DNA of 64,000 nt from Hyphomonas sp. Mor2 (GTDB taxonomy: Bacteria > Pseudomonadota > Alphaproteobacteria > Caulobacterales > Hyphomonadaceae). Numbering within the stretch: position 1 is the stretch's first letter; each line of letters opens with the position of its first letter. Location: the NCBI RefSeq assembly GCF_001854405.1, contig NZ_CP017718.1:1860001-1924000 (forward strand). The letters run 5' to 3'. The notes beneath the pieces are model-generated. The model had not been told where the DNA came from. It made no database searches and saw only the letters and a program-made list of their open reading frames with translations. The position numbers were made by a program, and so were the translations under genes. Below are positions 24,114 through 33,455 of the stretch, in pieces.

Positions 24114-26893
24114 TTCTGATCCCGGAAAAACGCGCGGGTTTCGGCCCCTTTTTCCGCTTCCAGCGCCGCGCAAAGTTCGATCCGCTCAATGGTCTGGGTC
24201 AGCGATCGTTCATGTCCTGGCACCTGCGCCCCATGCGTTTCGAACAGCGCGATCAGATCGTCACGCGCCTCCAGTGAGCACATCGCGTTGGCAAGGGCCG
24301 GGCTGAAGCGCTTGCGCTGACGGGGGATGAGAGTGAGGTAAGACTCGAAATTCTGTTTCAACCAGATCCAGGTGTCCTCCCGCGTCTCGGGCTGCCGCAT
24401 CTGCCCCTGCACAATCGCCAGCGTTTCGCGGGTACCGAGTGATCCAGACCGCGCAATCTCCAGAATTCGTTCTGACAGCGCTGGATCCTTGTTCTGGCCA
24501 ATCGCATAGGCCACGGCCTGTTCAAAAACCGGGTCGTCATACCGGGTCCGAACAGCGAGCAACCGGTCAAGGAACGGCTCGCCATAGACCTGGAACCCGA
24601 TCGCAATACCGGTAAAATACTCGTCGGTATTCAGCTGGCGATCCGAGGTGACACCGTCCAGGCCAATATAATCAGCGGCGGCAGCGGCCAGCCCCGCTCG
24701 CAGCTCCGCATCCTGCCCGCCAGAAATCAGGAACTGTTCGAGACTGGATCGCATGATCGCCCGTTCAGGATCATCAAGCTCCTGCGCCGCCAACTCCGTG
24801 TAGCGATCTCGGAAGACATCGAGCACAGCGGCGCGGTATCCAGCAGCTGCACTTTCATCGCTTCCCAACAATCGTTCAAAGCGTTGGGCCTGTTTGATGG
24901 CTGCTTGCACGACACGGCGTTCCTCATCGCGGACGGCTTCATCTATAAAGCGCCAGACTGTGTCGACATCGAGCCGACCTGCCGCGAATTCCGCACCGGC
25001 GCTGTCCAGCGTGGATAGCTTTTCACCAGCGCTAAGCTGATCGAAGGCCATGCCGAGGTTTTGCCAATCGTCATCATTGAGAGAGAAGCGATAATAGCCT
25101 GCTCCATGCGCATTCGGCATGATCCAGCGGATCTCGGAAGCATCGGCAATCGTCTCTGGCAGATGGAAAAGGCTCCTCATGATCGGCTTTCGTTCCATGA
25201 CCTTGCAGGCGGAAACCACCCCGCTGTCTGTTCCCATTTTCAGGCAAACGGGGATCGTCCAGATTCGACCTTGCTGAATTCGGCTGCCCAGGGGCGCATA
25301 TCGCCACTGTGCCACCTGGATGACCGGCGTACCGCGCATTTCCGTTCTGGAAACCTCAACTTGAGGTAATCCATTTTGTTCCACATAGCTTCGGAATACG
25401 CGTGTGACTGTCGGTTCGCGATCCTCCTCCTGAACCTGTTCCAATACGTCCTGCAGCGAAGACTTTTCGTGTGTTTCGCCAACGACCTCGCCAATAATAT
25501 CGAAGAATTCAGGGCTGCCCGCGACGCCATCTTCATAGGCTTCCACATAGCGCCCGAGGGCCGGTCGAAAGACGTCAGCACCGAAATAGGCATCGACCAT
25601 ACCGATCACGGCGAGCCCCTTATTATAGGTGATCGAGTCATAGGCGTTGCGCACATTCTCGTTCAGCGCGATCGGCTCCCGCACCGCGCGGGCGCTGGCG
25701 AGGCTATCGAGATCCATGGCCGCAATGCCATCGACAATCGCGTCCAGGTCGTAGCCCTCGCCCGGATACAGCTCCGACAGGCTGGCGCCTTCGCCCCAAC
25801 TGGCAAATCCTTCCTTGAGCCAGAGATCATCCCACCAGGGCGGCGTGACCAGATTACCGAACCACATATGCCCGACCTCATGCGCGTGAATGGCCAGCAA
25901 ACTACGCCGCGCCGCGGGGCCGATATCGTCTCCCGCCAGGATACGGCTTTCGCGATAGGTAATTGCGGCAGCAAGCTCCGTCGCCCCCGAGGGCCATTGC
26001 GGCGCGGCGACAATGTCGAGCTTTTTGTAGGGATAGGGCTGCTGCAACGCCTCTTCGAAGATCCGGACGAGCTCCGGGGCGGTTTCGAGCGCGAGCCCCA
26101 ATTGGTCCCCCTTCCCGCGCCGCGCAAATCCGCGCAGGGGGATCGGCTCCGTGCGCACCGCATTGGGCGGGATCATACCCGCGTCGACGACATCGAAACT
26201 GCCCACCGCGAGCGACAACAGATAGGTCGGCAAAGGCCGAGTTTTTTCGAATGTAATTCGCTTCAGGCCATTCCCGAGCGGCTCGACGGAAGCTTCAGGG
26301 GCATTGCTGATCGCCGAGTCGGATTCGGGAATGGTCAGTGTGATATCAAACGGGGCCTTGAACGCAGGCTGGTCGAAACCCGGCATGAACCGCCGCGCCT
26401 GGATGCTCTCCGATTTCGCCAGTGCATAGGCGTCGCCCTGCTCGGTCACCTTGAACAGGCCAGACAGGTTTGCGTCGAAGGCGGTATTATAGTCGATTTC
26501 CACGACAATCTGCCCCGGATCAACGGTTTGTCCAAAATCCAGCCAGGCGACGCCGGACTCCAGGACGGGTTGCCAAACTCCGCGCCGGGCGGGCGCATCG
26601 CCCGATCTGGAGCGGACCTCGGTGATCTCGAGATCGCGCCCGTGCAGGTAGACCCCGCTTGATCGCTCAGTCACGTCCAATGTGATGATCACCGTTCCAC
26701 CAAATCGAGCTTCGCGTGGGTCGAGCGTCAGATCGAGCTTGTAGTGCAATGGATATGGCGTGCCTGCCAGCGGTCCGGGCGGCGCCAGCGCGACCAGATC
26801 TGAGAGGCTTTCATCAATCGCCTCAGCCGGCTCCGCGCCGACGCTGCACGCCGTCAGCGCCAAACTTGCCATCGCGATCAGAAACGCACGCAT
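24110..26893 (-). CDS. M1-family metallopeptidase lipoprotein (aminopeptidase N-like)
   Basis: A 927-residue protein with lipobox L-T-A-C. An N-terminal beta-domain is followed by the gluzincin core, with H-E-V-G-H near residue 335 and the third zinc ligand in W-L-K-E-G-F-A about 20 residues later. A long helical C-terminal ERAP1-like domain completes it. The exopeptidase motif, normally G-x-M-E-N, reads G-A-T-E-L near residue 305; the Glu that binds the substrate N-terminus is kept. ATG 26893 begins the signal peptide and follows GGAGACAAG; the longer frame to 27049 crosses the divergent monooxygenase. It should trim peptides at the cell envelope. It ends overlapping AsmA by CTAG. Confidence 0.93.
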   Translation of the reverse strand: MRAFLIAMASLALTACSVGAEPAEAIDESLSDLVALAPPGPLAGTPYPLHYKLDLTLDPREARFGGTVIITLDVTERSSGVYLHGRDLEITEVRSRSGDAPARRGVWQPVLESGVAWLDFGQTVDPGQIVVEIDYNTAFDANLSGLFKVTEQGDAYALAKSESIQARRFMPGFDQPAFKAPFDITLTIPESDSAISNAPEASVEPLGNGLKRITFEKTRPLPTYLLSLAVGSFDVVDAGMIPPNAVRTEPIPLRGFARRGKGDQLGLALETAPELVRIFEEALQQPYPYKKLDIVAAPQWPSGATELAAAITYRESRILAGDDIGPAARRSLLAIHAHEVGHMWFGNLVTPPWWDDLWLKEGFASWGEGASLSELYPGEGYDLDAIVDGIAAMDLDSLASARAVREPIALNENVRNAYDSITYNKGLAVIGMVDAYFGADVFRPALGRYVEAYEDGVAGSPEFFDIIGEVVGETHEKSSLQDVLEQVQEEDREPTVTRVFRSYVEQNGLPQVEVSRTEMRGTPVIQVAQWRYAPLGSRIQQGRIWTIPVCLKMGTDSGVVSACKVMERKPIMRSLFHLPETIADASEIRWIMPNAHGAGYYRFSLNDDDWQNLGMAFDQLSAGEKLSTLDSAGAEFAAGRLDVDTVWRFIDEAVRDEERRVVQAAIKQAQRFERLLGSDESAAAGYRAAVLDVFRDRYTELAAQELDDPERAIMRSSLEQFLISGGQDAELRAGLAAAAADYIGLDGVTSDRQLNTDEYFTGIAIGFQVYGEPFLDRLLAVRTRYDDPVFEQAVAYAIGQNKDPALSERILEIARSGSLGTRETLAIVQGQMRQPETREDTWIWLKQNFESYLTLIPRQRKRFSPALANAMCSLEARDDLIALFETHGAQVPGHERSLTQTIERIELCAALEAEKGAETRAFFRDQN

Positions 26894-26942
26894 ACTTGTC
26901 TCCAACTTGTCTCCGCCTCCTGCATAGCGCACAAGGCAGGGG

Positions 26943-27962
26943 ATGAAACCCGTGCTGTCCATTCTTGATCCGTCGCCAATATTCAAAGGCCGCAGCGCCG
27001 CCGATGCGCTGAACGAGACCCGCGCTCTGGCCGAGGCCGTCGACAGCATGTCCTACCGGTCTTACTGGGTGCAGGAACATCATAATGCCAGCAGCTTTGC
27101 CGGGACCACGCCGGAAATCCTGATGGCAGATCTGGCCAGTCGGACGCAGCGGATCACGCTCGGCTCAGGCGGGATCATGCTACCCAATTACTCGCCATTG
27201 AAAGTTGCAGAATGGGGCCAGACGCTGAACCAGCTGTATCCCGGACGTATCGAAATCGGTCTCGGCCGCGCGACCGGTGCTGATCCGCGCGCCTCTGCAG
27301 CTTTGCTTGGGCCCGGCGGACAGAACTTTCCTACGATGCTCCGAATGCTGATGGACTGGATGCTGGATGCCAGCGGGCAAGCCCCGTTTCCTGATGACCA
27401 TCGCGCGCGTGGTATTGCCGCCAATCCGCCAGGAGATCACCCGGGGCTATGGATGCTCTGTTCCTCGCCCGCCTCTGCGGCCTTTGCCGGACAGATGGGG
27501 CTGAAGCTGGCCTTTGCTGACTTTCTCAATCCAGGCGGCGCCAAAGCGGCGCTGGACGCTTATCATGAAGCGTTTGAGCCATCGCCATTTTGCGCCGCCC
27601 CTTATGCCGCGATTGGTCTGGTCACCCTGGCCGCAGAGACGGACGAGGAGGCCACTCGCCTCGCTGCCCCGATCAAGGCCTGGGCGCTGGGACGCGGCGC
27701 AGGTCAGTTCCATCCGTATCTGAGTGTGGAGGATGCTGAGACCGCGCTGGAGGCGGCGCCGCTCATTCCGCCAGAGCGTGGCATTATCGGATCAGCGCCC
27801 TTCGTTGCGAAATCGCTGTTGGAGACAGCAACCCACGCACAAGCCAACGAGCTTTTCCTGTTGACCATCACCGATTCTCTCGAGACACGGATCCGGAGCT
27901 ACGCCTTGATTGAAGCGGCGCTCGCAAAGCTCAGCGCAGAGACGGCAGCACCGCCAGCATAG
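26943..27962 (+). CDS. LLM-class flavin-dependent oxidoreductase (luciferase-like)
   Basis: A 339-residue single-domain TIM-barrel protein of the bacterial luciferase superfamily, MsnO8/alkanal-monooxygenase-like subgroup. Visible features are Y-W-V-Q-E-H-H near residue 40, L-G-S-G-G-I-M-L-P-N-Y-S-P near 78, and the R-I-E-I-G-L-G-R-A-T-G segment near 104 that binds FMN. ATG 26943 follows AGGCAGGGG. It is divergent from the M1 peptidase with only 49 bp between the start codons, and its 3' end overlaps the convergent carboxypeptidase by 32 bp. Substrate unknown. Confidence 0.9.
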   Translation: MKPVLSILDPSPIFKGRSAADALNETRALAEAVDSMSYRSYWVQEHHNASSFAGTTPEILMADLASRTQRITLGSGGIMLPNYSPLKVAEWGQTLNQLYPGRIEIGLGRATGADPRASAALLGPGGQNFPTMLRMLMDWMLDASGQAPFPDDHRARGIAANPPGDHPGLWMLCSSPASAAFAGQMGLKLAFADFLNPGGAKAALDAYHEAFEPSPFCAAPYAAIGLVTLAAETDEEATRLAAPIKAWALGRGAGQFHPYLSVEDAETALEAAPLIPPERGIIGSAPFVAKSLLETATHAQANELFLLTITDSLETRIRSYALIEAALAKLSAETAAPPA

Positions 27963-29067
27963 GCTCCACGGCGTCTCGTCCAAGTTGTTTCGCCCGTTCC
28001 GGTGACCAGCCGAATTCGGCATCCGGTTGATCCGCATTATCCTTGAACGGCATTTCCAGTGTCATGGCCAACGCATCAAAGTGCTGCGCCAGGGCGTTTG
28101 TGCAGATTCCCAGATTGGCCTTGCCAGCCGGGGTGACCGGATAGCCATGCTCGGTTTGAAACGCCCCGTTAGAGGACTCAACATATGTGTCCTTGAACCT
28201 CGATTGAAGGTCCGCCAGCCGTTCACTCCAGCCTGGAATGCCCTCGGCACCGGCGATGAAATTGTAAGGCAGGGCCTCGTCGCCATGCACGTCCAGAGCG
28301 AAATCAAGACCGGTTTCCTTCATCTTCTCGAGCACGAAGAAGACTTCCGGACTTTTCTCCAAGCTCGGCGAGGCCCATTCGCGATTGAGATTCACGCCAG
28401 CGGCATTGGTCCGCAAATGTCCGCGGGCGGCGCCATCCGGACACATATTCGGCACCAGATACAGAACGGCCGCCTTGCGCAGCGCCTGAACCGCCTCGTC
28501 CTCATCATCGCCGAGGCGATCGAGGAACCCCTCCATCCACCACTCGGCCATCGTCTCCCCGGGATGCTGTCGGGCCGTGATCCATAGCGTGCGTTTGCCT
28601 TCCGCCGGTGTCCCGATCGTGATCAGGTCCATGTCGCGGCCATCCAGGGTTTGCCCCAGAACGCTGACCTGCGCCTCTGCCAGCGCCCCTGCCCGCGCAA
28701 TCAGACGGCGATGGCGCCCCGTCGGATAGGGGACAAAATAAGCCACGTAGACCGATCCAGCGCCGGTTTCTGCGTCTATGGTAAGTGTCTTTCCGTCATA
28801 GCTGGTCGGCACGCGGCGCCATTGTTCAAGATCGTGAGAGACGACTGCCTGATAGTTTTTCCAGCCGAGCGGATAGGCCGCGTCACCGGCATTTTCGAGA
28901 ACCATGCGAAGCGACTGCTGCGCTGCGCCCGAAACCCGAAAATAGAACCATTGATAGAAGTCGGACTGATGATCTCGGGCGATCTCCAGCCGGATATTTT
29001 TCGGATCGCTCAAATCCTTGACGATAATATTGCCACCATCAATGGTGGACGAGATTTGCACGCTCAT
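27931..29067 (-). CDS. M14-family zinc carboxypeptidase (cytosolic carboxypeptidase-like)
   Basis: A 378-residue protein with no signal peptide. Residues about 1-125 form the beta-sandwich domain of cytosolic-carboxypeptidase-type M14 enzymes (F-Y-Q-W-F-Y-F, N-Y-Q-A-V-V-S). The peptidase follows with zinc ligands in Q-H-P-G-E and D-V-H-G-D-E, the substrate motif N-L-N-R-E-W, and a catalytic Glu in T-L-E-M-P-F. It should remove C-terminal residues from peptides or proteins in the cytoplasm. It lies 9 bp after the Old-Yellow-Enzyme gene, so the two may be cotranscribed. Confidence 0.92.
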   Translation of the reverse strand: MSVQISSTIDGGNIIVKDLSDPKNIRLEIARDHQSDFYQWFYFRVSGAAQQSLRMVLENAGDAAYPLGWKNYQAVVSHDLEQWRRVPTSYDGKTLTIDAETGAGSVYVAYFVPYPTGRHRRLIARAGALAEAQVSVLGQTLDGRDMDLITIGTPAEGKRTLWITARQHPGETMAEWWMEGFLDRLGDDEDEAVQALRKAAVLYLVPNMCPDGAARGHLRTNAAGVNLNREWASPSLEKSPEVFFVLEKMKETGLDFALDVHGDEALPYNFIAGAEGIPGWSERLADLQSRFKDTYVESSNGAFQTEHGYPVTPAGKANLGICTNALAQHFDALAMTLEMPFKDNADQPDAEFGWSPERAKQLGRDAVEPMLAVLPSLR

Positions 29068-29076
29068 ACGATCTCT

Positions 29077-30381
29077 CTATTTGGCAAGGTCGGCGTGGTA
29101 GGCCTTTGCCATTTTGCTGTCCATCCCCTGCATCTTCAGGAACGCGCTGAGCACGCCCAGCTTGCGGTTCGGCTCCATGCCGTCTGCGATCCGATGCAGT
29201 TGCGAGTAGTACCATCCCTGCATGCCGAACCCGTTCAGAGCCTTGAACAGACCGATCGAGGAGTTCGGTCCGAAAATGCCCGGGCCAATGCGGAGGGTTT
29301 TTTCCCATTTCCGCAACTCGGCAAGCTCACCCGCCAGCAGTCCAGCCGGTGCGTCGACATCGACACAGAGCGGGCGCCCCAGACCGATAAGATCCGCCTC
29401 GCCGCCTGCCAGCGCGTCATTCATGCCGTCGACCGTTCGAAACCCGCCTGTGACCATGAGCGGCATCTTGGCGACGGCCTGAACTTCTTTGGCATAGTCC
29501 AGGAAATAGGCCTCCCGCTGTCTCGTACTCTCGCGGACCCGTTCTTCGTGCGCCGGTGACAGGCCTTCCATATCCATCATCTTGGGCTGTTCATAATTCC
29601 CACCGGAAATTTCGATGAAATCGAGGCCGAGTTCGTTCAGCATTCCGATCACCGCGGTCGAATCGGCCTGGGTAAACCCACCTTTCTGGAAGTCTGTGGA
29701 GTTCAGCTTCACCGAAACGCCAAATCCGGGGCCCGCTTCGGCCTTGGCGGCCTTCACAGTTTCGATCAGAGCCCGGGCCCGGTTTTCCAGTGAACCGCCC
29801 CATTCATCGTCTCGCTGATTGGTTAGAGGCGACAGGAACTGGCTCATCAGATAGCCATGGGCGGAGTGGATCTGCACGCCATCAAAGCCGGCCGCGCGCG
29901 CCGCCTTGGTCGCAATCGCGTATTTCTCGATCAGGCGTTTGATATCATCCCCTGTCATGGCCCGCGGTGTCCCGAACTGACCGCCAGGCAGATCCACCGC
30001 GATCGCGCTCGGGGCGTCCGGTTCCGGATTGACCATTTTCTGTGTCTGTCGCCCGGCATGACTGAGCTGCATGACGACTTTTCCGCCGCCTGACTTGCAG
30101 GCCTCTGCCCATTTTGCGAGCATTACTGCATGTTCATTCGAGGGCGGGCCATCGATTGCAACATTGCCGGGCGCTTCCAGATTTCGGCGATCAACCTGCA
30201 CATTTCCAGTGATCTGCAGCCCGACCCCGCCATCGCCCCAGGCCTTATACAGTCGCAGATGCCGCTCGGTGACCTCATTCGCCGGATTGGCCAGTCTTTC
30301 GGTCATCGCCGCCTTGACCAGACGGTTGGGCAATTCGACCCCTGACGGCAGGGTTAATGGCGTATTAATCATAATCGTCAT
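29077..30381 (-). CDS. NADH:flavin oxidoreductase/Old Yellow Enzyme family protein
   Basis: A 434-residue FMN TIM-barrel enzyme. Family features are the N-terminal L-P-S-G-V-E-L-P-N-R-L-V-K-A-A-M-T-E, Q-L-S-H-A-G-R-Q near residue 125, the F-D-G-V-Q-I-H-S-A-H-G-Y-L segment with the catalytic His pair near 180, and G-L-G-R-P-L near 335. These enzymes reduce activated double bonds of enones, nitro compounds and similar substrates. ATG 30381 follows AAGGA. It is followed after 9 bp by the carboxypeptidase and is divergent from parE. Confidence 0.93.
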   Translation of the reverse strand: MTIMINTPLTLPSGVELPNRLVKAAMTERLANPANEVTERHLRLYKAWGDGGVGLQITGNVQVDRRNLEAPGNVAIDGPPSNEHAVMLAKWAEACKSGGGKVVMQLSHAGRQTQKMVNPEPDAPSAIAVDLPGGQFGTPRAMTGDDIKRLIEKYAIATKAARAAGFDGVQIHSAHGYLMSQFLSPLTNQRDDEWGGSLENRARALIETVKAAKAEAGPGFGVSVKLNSTDFQKGGFTQADSTAVIGMLNELGLDFIEISGGNYEQPKMMDMEGLSPAHEERVRESTRQREAYFLDYAKEVQAVAKMPLMVTGGFRTVDGMNDALAGGEADLIGLGRPLCVDVDAPAGLLAGELAELRKWEKTLRIGPGIFGPNSSIGLFKALNGFGMQGWYYSQLHRIADGMEPNRKLGVLSAFLKMQGMDSKMAKAYHADLAK

Positions 30382-30434
30382 GATGGAAATCCTTGGAATC
30401 AGTGGGCGAATGGGCTTACGGGGAGAAAACCATT

Positions 30435-32432
30435 ATGGGCGCTGCAAAGCAAAACAACCTATTCGACGATATGAAAACTGATCCTTCTGGTTATAGCGCG
30501 AAAGATATCGAGGTCCTTGAGGGCCTCGAACCGGTGCGGAAACGCCCCGGCATGTACATAGGTGGGACCGATGAACGGGCTTACCACCATCTCTTCGCGG
30601 AAATCCTCGACAATTCCATGGACGAAGCCGTGGCTGGCCACGCCAATCGGATCGAAGTGCACGTCCGCGCCGATGGCTATGTCGAAGTGATCGATAATGG
30701 CCGCGGCATCCCGGTCGGCGAGCACCCGAAATATCCCGGCAAGTCGGCGCTGGAAGTCATCATGACGACGCTGCACGCGGGCGGAAAGTTTTCCAACAAG
30801 GCCTATGAAACCGCAGGCGGCCTGCACGGCGTCGGTTCTTCGGTCGTGAATGCCCTGTCCGAGCGCATGGAAGTGGAAGTGGCGCGCGACAAGAAGCTCT
30901 ACTTCCAGGCCTTTGAGCGCGGCATCGTCACCGGACCGCTGGAACTGAAAGGCCCGGCACCGAACCGCCGCGGCACGACCGTCCGGTTCAAGCCGGATAT
31001 CGAGATTTTTGGTGAAAAACTGCGTTTCAAACCGGCCCGCCTGTTCCAGATGACGCGTTCCAAGGCGTATCTATATCGCGGCGTGGAAGTGCGCTGGAAA
31101 TGCGATCCGGAGCTGCTACCGGAAGATTCCAAGATCCCGGCCGAGAAGACCCTGTCCTATCCGAATGGTCTCGCCGACCAGCTCGACGAGGTGTTCAAAG
31201 GCAAGGCGACGATTACCGAGCAGAATTTTGCCGGTCTGGTCGAAACCGATGATGGCAAGGTCGAATGGGCAATTGCCTGGACCGCAGCTGGCTTTGGTGA
31301 GTCTGACGGCTTCTCGCGCTCTTACTGTAATACGATCCCGACCCCGGATGGCGGAACGCATGAGGCGGGCTTTCGCTCAGCCATCACCAAGGCTTTGCGC
31401 AATTATGCTGAGCTGACAGGTCAGAAGAAGGGCACATCGATCACGGCAGACGACATTATGGGCCATTCTGGCCTGCTTCTGTCGGTCTTCATCCGTAATC
31501 CCGAATTTGTGGGCCAGACCAAGGACAAGCTGTCCACCACAGCGGCGTTCCGCCTGGTCGAAAATTGCGTGCGTGACCGCTTCGATCACTGGCTCGCGGG
31601 TAGCCCGAAAGAAGCCGACAAGCTTCTGACCTGGGCGATTGAGCGCGCCGATGAACGCGCCCGCAGACGCAAGGCCAAGGATGTGGCGCGTAAGTCTGCG
31701 ACCAAGAAGCTGCGCCTGCCCGGCAAGCTCGCCGACTGCGCCGACAGCAAGGGCGATACCGAACTGTTCCTGGTTGAGGGCGATTCCGCGGGCGGCTCTG
31801 CCAAACAGGCGCGCGACCGCAAGACCCAAGCGATCCTGCCTCTGCGCGGAAAGATCCTGAACGTCGCCTCGGCCACCGCCGACAAGATGGACAAGAACCA
31901 GGAGCTGCAAGACCTTCTCCTGGCGCTCGGGACCGGCACAGGCTCACGCTTCAACATTGATGATCTGCGCTATGAGAAGATCATCATCATGACCGATGCT
32001 GACGTCGACGGCGCGCATATCGCGGCGCTGCTGATCACTTTCTTCTACAAGATGACGCCCGGCCTGATCGAGAGCGGGCGTCTCTATATGGCCATGCCGC
32101 CGCTCTATAAGCTCTCTTACAAGGGCAAGTCGGTCTATGCGATGGATGATGAGGACAAGGAGCTCCTCATGGAGCTTGAGTTCAAACCGAACCAGAAAGT
32201 CGAGCTCAGCCGCTTCAAGGGCCTGGGCGAGATGAACCCGGGTCAGCTCAAGGAAACGACGATGAATCCGGAAACCCGAACCCTGGCGCGGATCACCCTT
32301 CCCGACAGCATTGATGAGCTGACAGAAGCCAAACCGGCTGAGCTGATCGATACGCTCATGGGCAAGAAGGCCGAGCATCGTTATCGCTTCATTCAAGAGA
32401 ATGCACACTTCGCTGAAGAGCTCGATGTGTAG
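30435..32432 (+). CDS. parE: DNA topoisomerase IV subunit B
   Basis: A 665-residue type IIA topoisomerase ATPase subunit. The GHKL ATPase has E-I-L-D-N-S-M-D-E-A, D-N-G-R-G-I-P-V and G-L-H-G-V-G-S-S-V-V-N-A-L; a transducer domain follows, then the TOPRIM with V-E-G-D-S-A-G-G-S-A and the D-A-D-V-D-G-A-H metal site, and the C-terminal R-F-K-G-L-G-E-M. The length and the absence of a GyrB-type insert point to ParE and not GyrB. With ParC it separates linked chromosomes. I prefer ATG 30435 after GGGGAGAAAA; an in-frame start at 30393 adds 14 unlike residues. parC is not in this window. Confidence 0.94.
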   Translation: MGAAKQNNLFDDMKTDPSGYSAKDIEVLEGLEPVRKRPGMYIGGTDERAYHHLFAEILDNSMDEAVAGHANRIEVHVRADGYVEVIDNGRGIPVGEHPKYPGKSALEVIMTTLHAGGKFSNKAYETAGGLHGVGSSVVNALSERMEVEVARDKKLYFQAFERGIVTGPLELKGPAPNRRGTTVRFKPDIEIFGEKLRFKPARLFQMTRSKAYLYRGVEVRWKCDPELLPEDSKIPAEKTLSYPNGLADQLDEVFKGKATITEQNFAGLVETDDGKVEWAIAWTAAGFGESDGFSRSYCNTIPTPDGGTHEAGFRSAITKALRNYAELTGQKKGTSITADDIMGHSGLLLSVFIRNPEFVGQTKDKLSTTAAFRLVENCVRDRFDHWLAGSPKEADKLLTWAIERADERARRRKAKDVARKSATKKLRLPGKLADCADSKGDTELFLVEGDSAGGSAKQARDRKTQAILPLRGKILNVASATADKMDKNQELQDLLLALGTGTGSRFNIDDLRYEKIIIMTDADVDGAHIAALLITFFYKMTPGLIESGRLYMAMPPLYKLSYKGKSVYAMDDEDKELLMELEFKPNQKVELSRFKGLGEMNPGQLKETTMNPETRTLARITLPDSIDELTEAKPAELIDTLMGKKAEHRYRFIQENAHFAEELDV

Positions 32433-32525
32433 TCGGATAACGACAAAATTCGCCTGAAACACGAAACTGGACCCGATCTTGCATCCCTGACGTGAGTGAA
32501 ACTTCACCTGTGTCGGGGGACAAAG

Positions 32526-33437
32526 ATGACTGTATATTGGCCAGACAGTGCAAAAGAGACGTTTGGGACCGAAATCCTGAGAGCGAACCACGAGCTGGAT
32601 CGATCCGAGCTGTTTACTGATGAGGGATTGGCGAGCTTGCTCGATCTTTATCCAAGATCAGCGCTGGATATCTGGACCTTCAGCAAGAATGGCGGCGGCA
32701 AGACAGCGGCCCTGAAGGGACGCGCGCCGCGCATGTCCGGAAAGGATATCCTCGACGCCGTAAAGACCGGTCATATCTGGCTCAATCTCAGCCGCACAAA
32801 TTTCGAACTCGCCGACTTGAAACCGGTCGCAGACGAAATTTTTGGAAGCCTGGAAGCGGCGTCGGGACGCCGTGTCCGAAAGCGCGACATGAATCTGCTG
32901 ATCTCTTCTCCGAATGTTGAGGTCCAGTATCATCTCGATATTTCCATGGTCGCCCTGTTCCAGATCCGGGGGCGCAAACGACTCTGGCTTTATCCGGCCG
33001 ATGAGGATTTCGCACCGTCTCAATATGTCGAACAATTGCTGCATGAAACCCGAGAGGCGGATCTGCCTTATCGAGAGAGTTTTGACGAGCAAGCGCGCGT
33101 CTTTGAACTGAATCCCGGCATGGGGCTGACCTGGCCACAGCTGGCGCCACATCGGGTCCGCAATGCCGATTGTTTGAACGTCTCTCTGTCTTGTGAATTC
33201 ATGACCAAGGCGAGCGCGATCCATGCAAATGCGATCTACACGAACGCATTCCTGCGAGAAAGCATGAACCTGTCGCCAAAAGCGACGGGCGGGATTGGCC
33301 CCGCATCGCTCGGCAAGGCGGCGTTTGCCTGCATGCACAAGGCAATGCAACCCCGTCGTGAAGATAGCCCGACGACACCAATCACGTTTGAGCTGGATCT
33401 GTCTGTCGAAAACAGCGTGAAGCCGCTCTGGGCCTAG
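32526..33437 (+). CDS. JmjC/cupin-like domain protein, putative Fe(II)/2-oxoglutarate-dependent hydroxylase
   Basis: A 303-residue protein with a cupin-like core. Y-H-L-D near residue 138 gives an H-x-D pair and A-P-H-R-V-R-N near 220 a distal His, which together form the facial triad expected of iron/2-oxoglutarate oxygenases; W-L-Y-P follows the first pair as in JmjC proteins. This resembles bacterial JmjC proteins that hydroxylate proteins or sugars, but the target is unknown. ATG 32526 follows GGGGGA. It starts 93 bp after parE on the same strand and ends 18 bp before the convergent crotonase gene. Confidence 0.78.
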   Translation: MTVYWPDSAKETFGTEILRANHELDRSELFTDEGLASLLDLYPRSALDIWTFSKNGGGKTAALKGRAPRMSGKDILDAVKTGHIWLNLSRTNFELADLKPVADEIFGSLEAASGRRVRKRDMNLLISSPNVEVQYHLDISMVALFQIRGRKRLWLYPADEDFAPSQYVEQLLHETREADLPYRESFDEQARVFELNPGMGLTWPQLAPHRVRNADCLNVSLSCEFMTKASAIHANAIYTNAFLRESMNLSPKATGGIGPASLGKAAFACMHKAMQPRREDSPTTPITFELDLSVENSVKPLWA

Positions 33438-33455
33438 TCTGCGGTCTTCCAGCCG

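Noticed and set aside
25376..26662. 428-codon plus-strand open frame across the M1 peptidase gene
   Set aside because: No ribosome-binding site and no domain; the M1 zinc motif is on the other strand.
30393..30434. Longer N-terminus of ParE from the in-frame start at 30393
   Set aside because: The added 14 residues are unlike ParE, and a better start at 30435 has GGGGAGAAAA upstream.
30435..32432. GyrB instead of ParE
   Set aside because: The length (665 residues) and lack of a GyrB-type insert fit ParE better; a gyrB homologue would usually be about 800 residues in alphaproteobacteria.
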